From: Peptococcaceae bacterium
GTDB lineage: Bacteria > Bacillota > Peptococcia > Peptococcales > Peptococcaceae
Reading direction: 5' to 3'
Assembly: GCA_017383785.1 (NCBI GenBank)
Contig: JAFNVD010000152.1
Span: 1-6,191 of the forward strand
Length of the DNA: 6,191 nucleotides
The notes under the pieces are model-generated. The model had not been told where the DNA came from, ran no database searches, and saw only the letters and a list, made by a program, of their open reading frames with translations. The position numbers and the translations under genes were made by a program. Positions 1 through 5,581 of this stretch are shown piece by piece (the stretch's first letter is position 1; every line of letters starts with the position of its first letter).

Positions 1-414
1 GCAGGAGGCAGTACCATTACGCAGCAACTGTGCAAAAATCAGTTTTTTACACAGAAAAAATTGTTTACTCGTAAAATTGCCGAAGTGTTTATGGTGCGAA
101 AAATTGAGAACAGTTACACCAAAAATGAAATTTTGGAACTATATATCAATAGTATTTACTACGGTAATGGGTATTACTCTTTGGCTGATGCCGGTGCAGG
201 ATATTTTGGCAAAACAGTGGCAGAGTTAAATGCTTGGGAGTGTACTTTGCTGGCCGGGTTGCCTAATGCGCCTTCGGCATATGCACCGAATAAGCATCCT
301 GAGCTTGCTTTGCAGAGGCAGATACAGGTGTTGAATGCTATGGTAAAGTATGATTTTATTACGCAGAAACAAGCAAAAGAAATTCTGCAACAGTGCCCGG
401 AAAATTTTTTGTAA
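1..414 (+). CDS. Monofunctional peptidoglycan glycosyltransferase (GT51), 3' part
   Basis: The open frame runs in from base 1 and gives 137 residues before a TAA stop. GT51 enzymes polymerise lipid II into glycan strands at the outer face of the cytoplasmic membrane. Visible family motifs are GGSTITQQL (residues 2-10), the RKIAEVFMVRKIE helix (24-36) carrying a conserved Glu at 28, and the YINSIYYGNGYY / GAGYFGK block (about 45-66). The LLAGLPNAPSAYAP segment that follows is also typical. The N-terminal anchor and the first catalytic motif (EDxxFxxHxG) lie upstream of the window. The protein stops soon after the GT domain with no linker or transpeptidase domain, so it is the monofunctional (MtgA/SgtB-like) form rather than a class A PBP. 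A TTG at 61 could start a shorter frame, but it falls inside the conserved domain and is not the start. The downstream gene is separated by a terminator. Confidence 0.9.
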   Translation, partial: AGGSTITQQLCKNQFFTQKKLFTRKIAEVFMVRKIENSYTKNEILELYINSIYYGNGYYSLADAGAGYFGKTVAELNAWECTLLAGLPNAPSAYAPNKHPELALQRQIQVLNAMVKYDFITQKQAKEILQQCPENFL

Positions 415-441
415 AAAATAATTGTTTTTCGGGAACTTTTT
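396..441 (+). terminator. Rho-independent terminator overlapping the end of the GT51 gene
   Basis: CCCGGAAAA (396-404) pairs with TTTTTCGGG (425-433) in nine base pairs, one of them G-U. The interior (405-424) can add a T-run/A-run stem. A five-T run follows at 437-441. The upstream arm is coding sequence and the stop codon (412-414) sits in the loop. The large loop and the short gap before the T-run make this less canonical than the later terminators. Confidence 0.5.
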
Positions 442-457
442 CTGCAACTTTTACGTT

Positions 458-497
458 TATAGAATGGCGCCACATTCCGTGGAGCTATTTATAAAAT
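458..497 (+). promoter_or_regulatory. Probable promoter region for the lipoprotein-MBOAT-DHHW unit
   Basis: A promoter is expected between the terminator ending near 441 and the ribosome site at 518. Two -10-like hexamers match TATAAT at five of six positions: TAGAAT (460-465) and TAAAAT (492-497, within TATAAAAT from 490). Neither has a convincing -35 box or an extended TGn. The choice between them decides whether the 462-487 hairpin is transcribed. Low confidence in the exact site. Confidence 0.25.
462..487 (+). repeat. GC-rich inverted repeats in the leader before the lipoprotein gene
   Basis: Two overlapping, mutually exclusive hairpins can be drawn. GAATG (462-466) can pair with CATTC (473-477). 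Alternatively GCGCCAC (467-473) can pair with GTGGAGC (479-485) with one mismatch and a five-base loop. TGGCGCCA (465-472) is also a perfect palindrome. The block stands out in an otherwise AT-rich gap. No T-run follows, so it is not an obvious terminator. It could be an operator or a leader structure; function unknown. Confidence 0.35.
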
Positions 498-536
498 AAA
501 ACTAATTTTAAAAATGAAAAGGAGATTCAAACAATC

Positions 537-1115
537 ATGAAAAGAAACATGAAAAAAATTGCAAGTGTATTATTAGTAGCTATGTTGGCTCTGTGTCTGA
601 CAGCTTGTGGCGGTGGTAAAGACAATGGCGGTGCTGTTGAAATTGCAGATGCTACAGAAATTCTGACCACTGTATGGGGTACTTATGCAGAAGATGAAAT
701 GTTTGCAGCTGCCGGTGGCGACTCCGAAAACATGAGCATGGAAGGTCCTGCAAAATTTGATGTAAGCAAAACAGAAGAACTGGCTTATCTGTTAAACTTC
801 CCTGCAGAATTGGCTGATAAAATTGATGATGCAGCTTCTCTGATGCACATGATGAATGCGAATACATTTACTGCTGGTGCTTACCATGTAGCTGATGCTG
901 CTGATATGAGCGCTGTTGTAGATGCAATCAAAGATAAAGTAATGAACAACCACTGGATGTGCGGTTTCCCTGAAACTCTGATTATTGTTCAGGTTGGCGA
1001 TAGCTATGTAGTATCTGCTTATGGTAACGGTGAACTGATTGACAACTTCCAGAGCAAATTACTGGCTGCTTACAAAGGTGCTGCTGAAGTAGTAGTAGAA
1101 GAAAGCCTGATGTAA
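537..1115 (+). CDS. Secreted lipoprotein, DUF4358-like
   Basis: This is a 192-residue predicted lipoprotein. A KRNMKK basic start is followed by a hydrophobic stretch (8-21) and the lipobox LTAC with the acylated Cys at 24, then a GGGKDNGG spacer. The mature protein would be tethered to the outer face of the membrane. ATG 537 is preferred because AAAGGAGA (518-525) lies about 12 bases upstream; the ATG at 549 is too far from it. The mature domain (about 33-183) is acidic and Ala-rich, with the order NTFTAGAYHV ... helix with DKVMNNHW ... VQVGDSYVVSAYGNG ... helix. This resembles DUF4358 lipoproteins, which I recall occurring beside MBOAT and DHHW genes in Clostridia; the family call is by eye. 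It has no recognisable catalytic motif and is probably an accessory or structural partner. Leucine codons are biased to CTG (10 of 16), unlike the following genes, which use more TTG; this suggests high expression. The next gene starts 7 bases after its stop. Confidence 0.85.
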   Translation: MKRNMKKIASVLLVAMLALCLTACGGGKDNGGAVEIADATEILTTVWGTYAEDEMFAAAGGDSENMSMEGPAKFDVSKTEELAYLLNFPAELADKIDDAASLMHMMNANTFTAGAYHVADAADMSAVVDAIKDKVMNNHWMCGFPETLIIVQVGDSYVVSAYGNGELIDNFQSKLLAAYKGAAEVVVEESLM

Positions 1116-1122
1116 TTGCCGT

Positions 1123-2538
1123 ATGGTATTCTCTAGTATTCCATTTTTATATTATTTTTTGCCGATTGTGCTGTTATGTTATGCAGTAGCACCGGCAAAA
1201 TGCAAAAACATGGTCTTGCTTTTAGCAAGCCTTGTTTTTTATGCGTGGGGAGAACCAAAACTAGTACTGCTGATGGCTGTTTCCGTGGTTTTAGGGTATG
1301 TGTTTGGTTTGTTGATAGAAAAACACCGTGGGACTATCCATGCGAAATACTATATGATTGCCTCTATAGTCATTAGCGTAGGTTTTTTGGGGTATTTTAA
1401 ATACGCAGATTTCTTTATTGCCAATATCAATATGGCGACGGGCTTGTCATTGCCGTTGTTGAAAGTAGCTTTGCCGATTGGGATTAGCTTTTATACATTT
1501 CAGCTCATCAGTTATATTGTTGATGTGTATCGTGGTACTGCGGCACAGCATAGTCTGTTGAATTTAGCTACTTATATTGCTATGTTTCCACAGCTGATTG
1601 CAGGGCCGATTGTACGTTATACCGACATTGCAAAAGATTTGACGGAGCGTGTACATCGTTTTGAAGACATTGCATATGGCATTCGACGTTTTGTGATTGG
1701 GTTGTCCAAAAAGGTGCTCATTGCCAACCAATTGGGTGAACTGTGCGATATTTTTCAGTCTTCCGGTGAACAGTCTGTTTTGTTTTTCTGGATGTATGCG
1801 ATATCCGTATCCTTGCAGATTTATTTTGATTTCTCCGGTTATAGTGACATGGCTATCGGTTTGGGAAGATTATTTGGATTCAAGTTTATGGAGAACTTCA
1901 ACTATCCGTATATTTCCAAAAGCGTGACAGAATTCTGGCGCAGATGGCATATTTCTTTAGGAAGCTGGTTTAGAGATTATATCTATATCCCTTTGGGTGG
2001 GAACCGTGTTTCTAAAGGGCGCCATTTGTTTAATATTTTTGTGGTGTGGTTTTTGACCGGGTTTTGGCATGGTGCTGCGTGGAACTTTATTGTTTGGGGG
2101 CTGTATTTTGCAGTGCTCCTGGTAATTGAAAAGTTCTTTATGCTCAAATATATGGAGCGGATGCCAAAAGTGCTGGTGCATGGCTATGTGTTATTGGCCA
2201 GTGTCATTAGCTTTGTTATCTTTGATGCGGCGAATATGGCATCGGCATTTGCTTATATTGGTGCTATGTTTGGCTTTGGCGGATTGCCTTTGGTAAGTGT
2301 CGAAACCTTGTACTACTTGCGTAGCTATGCTATATTGCTAATCTTGGCACTGATTGGTGCGACCCCTTTGGTAAAATCCATTGCCAATCGTATCATGACT
2401 GCACAATGGACAGAAAGTACTTTGGGCACAGTGTTGTCCACCGCTTTAGAACTACTGGTGTTGATTGTATTGTTTGTGGTGTCTACTGCATATTTGGTAG
2501 ATGGTTCATTCAATCCATTCTTGTATTTCCGATTTTAA
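1123..2538 (+). CDS. MBOAT-family membrane O-acyltransferase (AlgI-like)
   Basis: This is a 471-residue polytopic membrane protein. Family members (AlgI, PatA, DltB) move an acyl group, usually acetyl, from a cytoplasmic donor across the membrane for O-acylation of extracytoplasmic polymers. The N-terminus MVFSSIPFLYYFLP is characteristic of AlgI-like proteins and fixes the start at 1123, even though no Shine-Dalgarno sequence precedes it. Other hallmarks are FPQLIAGPI (155-163), IYFDFSGYSDMAIG (233-246), FWRRWHISL with His276, then WFRDYIYIPLGGNR, and GFWHGAAWNFIVWGL with the invariant catalytic-type His316. Hydrophobic segments run along the whole length. Length is normal for the family and no motif is broken. 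The 7-base gap after the lipoprotein gene and the lack of a ribosome site suggest translational coupling. The DHHW gene follows after 16 bases. Acyl donor and acceptor cannot be read from the sequence. Confidence 0.95.
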   Translation: MVFSSIPFLYYFLPIVLLCYAVAPAKCKNMVLLLASLVFYAWGEPKLVLLMAVSVVLGYVFGLLIEKHRGTIHAKYYMIASIVISVGFLGYFKYADFFIANINMATGLSLPLLKVALPIGISFYTFQLISYIVDVYRGTAAQHSLLNLATYIAMFPQLIAGPIVRYTDIAKDLTERVHRFEDIAYGIRRFVIGLSKKVLIANQLGELCDIFQSSGEQSVLFFWMYAISVSLQIYFDFSGYSDMAIGLGRLFGFKFMENFNYPYISKSVTEFWRRWHISLGSWFRDYIYIPLGGNRVSKGRHLFNIFVVWFLTGFWHGAAWNFIVWGLYFAVLLVIEKFFMLKYMERMPKVLVHGYVLLASVISFVIFDAANMASAFAYIGAMFGFGGLPLVSVETLYYLRSYAILLILALIGATPLVKSIANRIMTAQWTESTLGTVLSTALELLVLIVLFVVSTAYLVDGSFNPFLYFRF

Positions 2539-2554
2539 GGAGGCGGCATAGCAT

Positions 2555-3652
2555 ATGAAACAGAAAAAATACAGAATTTATACCTGTGTATTTGCCGTGC
2601 TGTTCTTCAGTTTATCGATTGTCTGCTGGCTGAAACCGGCCGACGCCTTCTCTGTAACGGAACGTCGTCCGTTGGACCAGTTCCCAACATTGAATGTGAA
2701 TACACTGCTTAATGGCAGCTTTATGAGCAAGTTTGAGGAATATACACTGGATCAATTTCCGTTGCGTGATGATTTTCGCAGCCTAAAAGCGATGGTAAGT
2801 AAATATGTATTGGGTCAGAAAGACAACAACAATATTTATATTGTAGATGGTCAGATTAGTGAATTGGATGTTGCAGTAAATGAAAAAGCCTTGTCAAAGG
2901 CTATTAACAAATTTACGACAATTTATGATACTTATATGAAGGACACCAATGTCCATGTGTATTATTCTATGATTCCGGATAAGAATTATTTTCTTGCGGA
3001 ACAACATGGATATCCCGCATTAGATTACGATGTTTTACGAGAGAAACTGCATATCGGGTTGGATTATATGCAGTATATTGATATCTTTCCGTTGTTGTCT
3101 ATTGGAGATTATTATTATACAGATACTCATTGGCGTCAGGATTGTATCGTAGAAGTGGCAAAACATCTTGCTGATGCTATGGGTACAGATATTGATACGG
3201 TATATACTACGCAAGAGTTGGACAATCCGTTTTATGGTGTGTATTATGGCCAGTTAGGGTTGCCTGTTGATGCAGATCGCATTACCTATCTGACAAATGA
3301 TACATTGGCTAACTGCATTGTATATGACCATCAGAATGACAGAGAAATGTCTGTGTATGATATGGACAAAGCTGCAGACCGCGACCCATACGAAATGTTT
3401 TTGGGCGGTTCTTTGGCTGTCATCACCATTGATAACCCAAATGCCAATACCGATAAAGAATTGGTCATCTTCCGTGATTCCTTTGGCAGCAGTATTGCAC
3501 CGTTGTTGGTGGAAGGCTATGCTAAAATCACATTGCTGGATGCCCGGTATTTGCATCAGAATATGATTGGCAATTTTGTGACATTCGACAATCAGGATGT
3601 GCTATTTTTGCATAGTACCTCTGTATTGAATAATGAGATTGCTTTTAAGTAA
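2555..3652 (+). CDS. DHHW-family, AlgJ/AlgX-like membrane-anchored acyltransferase partner
   Basis: This is a 365-residue protein with one N-terminal membrane anchor (about 8-26) and an extracytoplasmic domain. Residues 36-44 (ERRPLDQFP) and 54-72, ending in DQFPLRD, match the conserved N-terminal blocks of DHHW proteins. The Asp-His motif appears as DTHW (190-193). RDSFGSS (307-313) supplies a candidate nucleophile Ser309, and the VLFLHSTSVLNN tail is also typical. In the AlgJ/AlgX relatives an Asp-His pair and a Ser form an SGNH-like esterase/acyltransferase site, so this protein probably accepts the acyl group from the MBOAT partner and attaches it to, or removes it from, a polymer. The start is clear: AAGGAGG (2537-2543) overlaps the MBOAT stop and lies 11 bases before ATG 2555. 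It is the last gene of the unit. Function is inferred from family and context, and the substrate is unknown. Confidence 0.88.
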   Translation: MKQKKYRIYTCVFAVLFFSLSIVCWLKPADAFSVTERRPLDQFPTLNVNTLLNGSFMSKFEEYTLDQFPLRDDFRSLKAMVSKYVLGQKDNNNIYIVDGQISELDVAVNEKALSKAINKFTTIYDTYMKDTNVHVYYSMIPDKNYFLAEQHGYPALDYDVLREKLHIGLDYMQYIDIFPLLSIGDYYYTDTHWRQDCIVEVAKHLADAMGTDIDTVYTTQELDNPFYGVYYGQLGLPVDADRITYLTNDTLANCIVYDHQNDREMSVYDMDKAADRDPYEMFLGGSLAVITIDNPNANTDKELVIFRDSFGSSIAPLLVEGYAKITLLDARYLHQNMIGNFVTFDNQDVLFLHSTSVLNNEIAFK

Positions 3653-3670
3653 ATAGAATAAGTAGATACA

Positions 3671-3720
3671 AGCCGTATTTGTGAGAACGTTGTCCTTGCA
3701 AATGCGGTTTTTATTTTTTT
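3671..3720 (+). terminator. Rho-independent terminator after the acylation cassette
   Basis: CCGTATTTG (3673-3681) pairs with CAAATGCGG (3699-3707), nine pairs with one T-G wobble, around a 17-base loop. It is followed by a T-rich run (3708-3720) interrupted by one A. It lies 20 bases past the DHHW stop codon. Confidence 0.85.
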
Positions 3721-3782
3721 CGTCACAATGAAATATTTTGCTTGATTTTGGATAAAATTTAATGAATTCGTAACAAAAAATA

Positions 3783-3812
3783 TATACAATTAAAACAATC
3801 TTATGATATAAT
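3783..3812 (+). promoter_or_regulatory. Extended -10 promoter for the DegV gene
   Basis: A perfect TATAAT (3807-3812) is preceded by TGA, giving an extended -10 element (3804-3812). A weak -35, TATACA (3783-3788, four of six matches to TTGACA), sits 18 bases upstream. The DNA upstream (3770-3800) is very A/T-rich and could act as an UP element. Transcription should start near 3819. Confidence 0.75.
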
Positions 3813-3814
3813 AT

Positions 3815-3839
3815 CAAAAACTAGATTGCGTAGTTTTTG
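3815..3839. repeat. Perfect 9-bp inverted repeat at the DegV transcription start
   Basis: CAAAAACTA (3815-3823) and TAGTTTTTG (3831-3839) are perfect reverse complements around a 7-base spacer. The element begins 3 bases after the -10 box and spans the expected start site, the usual place for a repressor operator. A transcript beginning near 3819 would contain only the inner five pairs, so a DNA-level operator is more likely than an RNA hairpin. It does not match the FapR or FabT operator patterns I know. Confidence 0.5.
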
Positions 3840-3877
3840 TGATTAAACTTAATTGTATTGAGAGGAGACCTCATATC

Positions 3878-4732
3878 ATGCAAAAAATAGTACTTGTGGC
3901 CGAATCCGGTTCTGATTTGATGCCGCACTGGAGAGAAAAATACGGAATTCACATTGTACCAATGTACGTAACCTTTGGTGAGGAAACAAAAGACGACGGT
4001 TCATTTCCGGTAGAAGACGTATGTAATTATTATAATCGTACTGGCAAAGCTCCAAAAACCAGTGGCAGCAATCCGGAGGATTTTATCAGTTTGTTTGACG
4101 AAATCCATGCCAATGATCCGGATGCACATATTTTGTACTTGGCATATTCTGCTGTTACTACTTGTGCTTATCAGAGTGCTGTTATCGCAGCGCAAGGCAG
4201 AGACTATGTAACTTGTCTGGATACCAAACAGGTATCTGTAGGCCAGAGCGCGGCAGTGGTTCGAATGGCACGTTTGATTGAAGCCCATCCGGAATGGAAT
4301 ATTGAGCAAATCAAAGAGGCTTTCTCTGAAGTAGTAGCAGAAACCAATATGTGTTTTATTCCAAGCAATTTGGATTATTTGCGTGCCGGTGGCCGGGTAA
4401 GTAACGCTGCAGCCATTGCCGGCAATATCCTGGGACTTAAGCCATGCATTGAGATTGTAGATGGTTACTTGAAAGCGACAAAAAAATATCGTGGCAATTA
4501 CAACAAAGTATTGCCAAAATTAATTCAGGAATTTGTAGAGAAAAATAATCTCGATCGTGAGGAAATCTGGCTATGCAATACAGTACAGTTCTCTAAAGAA
4601 ATGAAAGCACTGGTTGAAGATACTGTCAAAGCGTTGGGTTTCAAATCTTATCATTGGACAGATTGTGGCGGTGTAATCACTACCCACGGTGGTCCAAATG
4701 CTTTCGGCATTGCCGGATATAGTGCAAAATAA
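3878..4732 (+). CDS. DegV family fatty-acid-binding protein (FakB-like)
   Basis: This is a 284-residue cytoplasmic protein. DegV proteins bind one fatty acid; in characterised cases (FakB) they present it to the kinase FakA for phosphorylation and entry into phospholipid synthesis. Visible family blocks are VAESGSDLMP (7-16), the KTSGSNPEDF loop (60-69) with the ligand-contacting Thr61/Ser62, and LAYSAVTTCAYQSA (88-101). These are followed by a DTKQVSVGQSAA segment, NLDYLRAGGRVS with GGR at 171-173, GLKPCIEIVDG, and the C-terminal TTHGGPNAFGIAGY. ATG 3878 is chosen because AGAGGAG (3861-3867) lies 10 bases upstream. A GTG at 3839 in the same frame has no ribosome site and lies in the palindrome. 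The gene stands alone between its own promoter and terminator, and no fakA-like kinase is in view. The particular ligand and the FakA partnership are inferred. Confidence 0.93.
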   Translation: MQKIVLVAESGSDLMPHWREKYGIHIVPMYVTFGEETKDDGSFPVEDVCNYYNRTGKAPKTSGSNPEDFISLFDEIHANDPDAHILYLAYSAVTTCAYQSAVIAAQGRDYVTCLDTKQVSVGQSAAVVRMARLIEAHPEWNIEQIKEAFSEVVAETNMCFIPSNLDYLRAGGRVSNAAAIAGNILGLKPCIEIVDGYLKATKKYRGNYNKVLPKLIQEFVEKNNLDREEIWLCNTVQFSKEMKALVEDTVKALGFKSYHWTDCGGVITTHGGPNAFGIAGYSAK

Positions 4733-4750
4733 ATATGTTGCGATACCAAG

Positions 4751-4782
4751 AGAGCGATAGAGTCAAGGCTTTATCGCTTTTT
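4751..4782 (+). terminator. Rho-independent terminator after the DegV gene
   Basis: AGCGATAGAG (4753-4762) pairs with CTTTATCGCT (4769-4778), ten pairs with one G-T wobble, around a six-base loop. The stem can extend by two weaker pairs, and a T-run ends at 4782. It is a textbook intrinsic terminator 20 bases after the stop codon. Confidence 0.92.
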
Positions 4783-4838
4783 GCTGTTTAAATTCATAAT
4801 ACTGTAACAAAATTGTAATGCAATCGCAATATAAGGCA

Positions 4839-4847
4839 TGCTATAAT
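4839..4847 (+). promoter_or_regulatory. Extended -10 promoter for the papain-like hydrolase gene
   Basis: TGC-TATAAT (4839-4847) is a perfect extended -10. No good -35 is found at 16-18 bases upstream. Expected transcription start is near 4854. That leaves about 10 bases before ATG 4865 but about 31 before ATG 4886, which favours the later start. Confidence 0.7.
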
Positions 4848-4885
4848 GATTTCGCAGTATCAATATGAAACAATGTGAGGTTGTC

Positions 4886-5407
4886 ATGAAAAAAGAACAG
4901 GAAACAATGAAAACTATAACAGTTTTGTTGACAAAATACTCTGACTGGTTCAGTGTCTTTTTGTGCAAAATTTGTAGAAATACTTATTCCCATGCCTCTA
5001 TTTCTATTGATGGAAACGAGGAGATTTTCTATAGCTTTAACTACAAAGGTTTTGTTGTGGAAAAACCGAAAAAATATGCGCCGAAAACTCGTATGGCGGG
5101 CAGTATGTGCATTCGTATGCAAGTGCCGGAATCTGTGCATAAAAAGCTGGAAGAAGAGCTGGATCGATTTATGAATAATCGGGAACAGTTTACCTACTCT
5201 ACCTTAGGTGTAATTTTGTGTCTGCTGAAAATTCCGCATAAGTTTAAAAATTCTTACTTTTGCTCTCAATTTGTAGCAGAAGTATTGACAAAAGCCGGTG
5301 CGGCACGGCTGAAAAAGAACGAGTCGCTGTATTTACCGATGCATTTTGTAGATCGTATGGAATGCAACTATTCAAAAAAACAAATCGTAAAAAACGTAAT
5401 CTGTTAA
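4886..5407 (+). CDS. Papain-like cysteine hydrolase, YiiX/YebB (NlpC/P60 superfamily) type
   Basis: From ATG 4886 this is a 173-residue protein without signal peptide or clear membrane segment, so probably cytoplasmic. It resembles small permuted papain-fold proteins usually left hypothetical in Firmicutes. The strand MKTITVLLTKYS leads to YSHASISID with a candidate catalytic His36; YSFNYKGF follows, and then YFCSQFVAEVL with a candidate nucleophile Cys126. This His-before-Cys order is that of the permuted NlpC/P60-LRAT-like group, which acts on amide or ester bonds; the substrate is unknown. Start choice is open. ATG 4886 has GAGGT (4877-4881) in front; ATG 4865 has no ribosome site and almost no leader; ATG 4907 begins exactly at the conserved domain but has only AGGAAA four to five bases upstream. 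The frame ends in three consecutive TAA codons (5405-5413). It is a single-gene unit with its own promoter and terminator. Confidence 0.82.
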   Translation: MKKEQETMKTITVLLTKYSDWFSVFLCKICRNTYSHASISIDGNEEIFYSFNYKGFVVEKPKKYAPKTRMAGSMCIRMQVPESVHKKLEEELDRFMNNREQFTYSTLGVILCLLKIPHKFKNSYFCSQFVAEVLTKAGAARLKKNESLYLPMHFVDRMECNYSKKQIVKNVIC

Positions 5408-5430
5408 TAATAATGGCATATACCATTCGG

Positions 5431-5462
5431 ACGATAGCACCAATTTGTGCTGTCGTTTTTTT
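5431..5462 (+). terminator. Rho-independent terminator after the hydrolase gene
   Basis: ACGATAGCAC (5431-5440) pairs with GTGCTGTCGT (5447-5456), ten pairs with one T-G wobble and a six-base loop, followed by an unbroken T-run to 5462. A smaller inverted repeat, AATGG/CCATT (5412-5416 and 5423-5427), sits just upstream, right after the stop codons. Confidence 0.93.
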
Positions 5463-5481
5463 ATGCAGTGTTATCGAGTGT

Positions 5482-5503
5482 AAACAATTCAGCAACAATT
5501 CGG
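5482..5503. repeat. Tandem 11-bp direct repeat, candidate response-regulator site
   Basis: The units AAACAATTCAG (5482-5492) and CAACAATTCGG (5493-5503) are adjacent and agree at 9 of 11 positions, sharing AACAATTC. Two directly repeated half-sites one helical turn apart are the typical arrangement bound by OmpR/PhoB-family regulators. The repeat lies against the extended -10 of a gene encoding such a regulator, so autoregulation is a reasonable inference. Two short AT-rich units could also arise by chance. Confidence 0.45.
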
Positions 5504-5512
5504 TGTTATAAT
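5504..5512 (+). promoter_or_regulatory. Extended -10 promoter for the response regulator gene
   Basis: TGT-TATAAT (5504-5512) is a perfect extended -10 with no convincing -35 at normal spacing; the -35/spacer region is occupied by the direct repeat. Expected start is near 5519, giving a leader of about 60 bases. A second, weaker -10-like TACAAT (5536-5541) lies downstream. Confidence 0.65.
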
Positions 5513-5581
5513 ACCCACAACAAAGCAAGGTATGATACAATAAGTGTAATACTGTATGGGAAAGACAGGAGGTTATGCAGT

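Noticed and set aside
1..414. Possible broken class A PBP (lost transpeptidase domain)
   Set aside because: The protein ends naturally after the GT51 domain, as monofunctional enzymes do, and no transpeptidase remnant follows in any frame.
3783..3800. ACAAT repeats upstream of the DegV promoter as a copy of the response-regulator box
   Set aside because: The two ACAAT units (3786 and 3795) are 9 bp apart, not 11, and share only five bases in a very AT-rich stretch.
3592..3817. Two - strand open frames in the gap before the DegV gene
   Set aside because: They read through a T-rich terminator and an AT-rich promoter region in low-complexity composition; no start signals.
3839..3877. Upstream GTG extension of the DegV gene
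   Set aside because: It has no ribosome site, lies within the palindrome at the expected transcription start, and adds residues not typical of the family; ATG 3878 has AGAGGAG at good spacing.
5260..5511. 83-residue + strand open frame across the end of the hydrolase gene and the gap after it
   Set aside because: It overlaps the conserved Cys region of the hydrolase in another frame and runs through an intrinsic terminator and the next promoter; no ribosome site.
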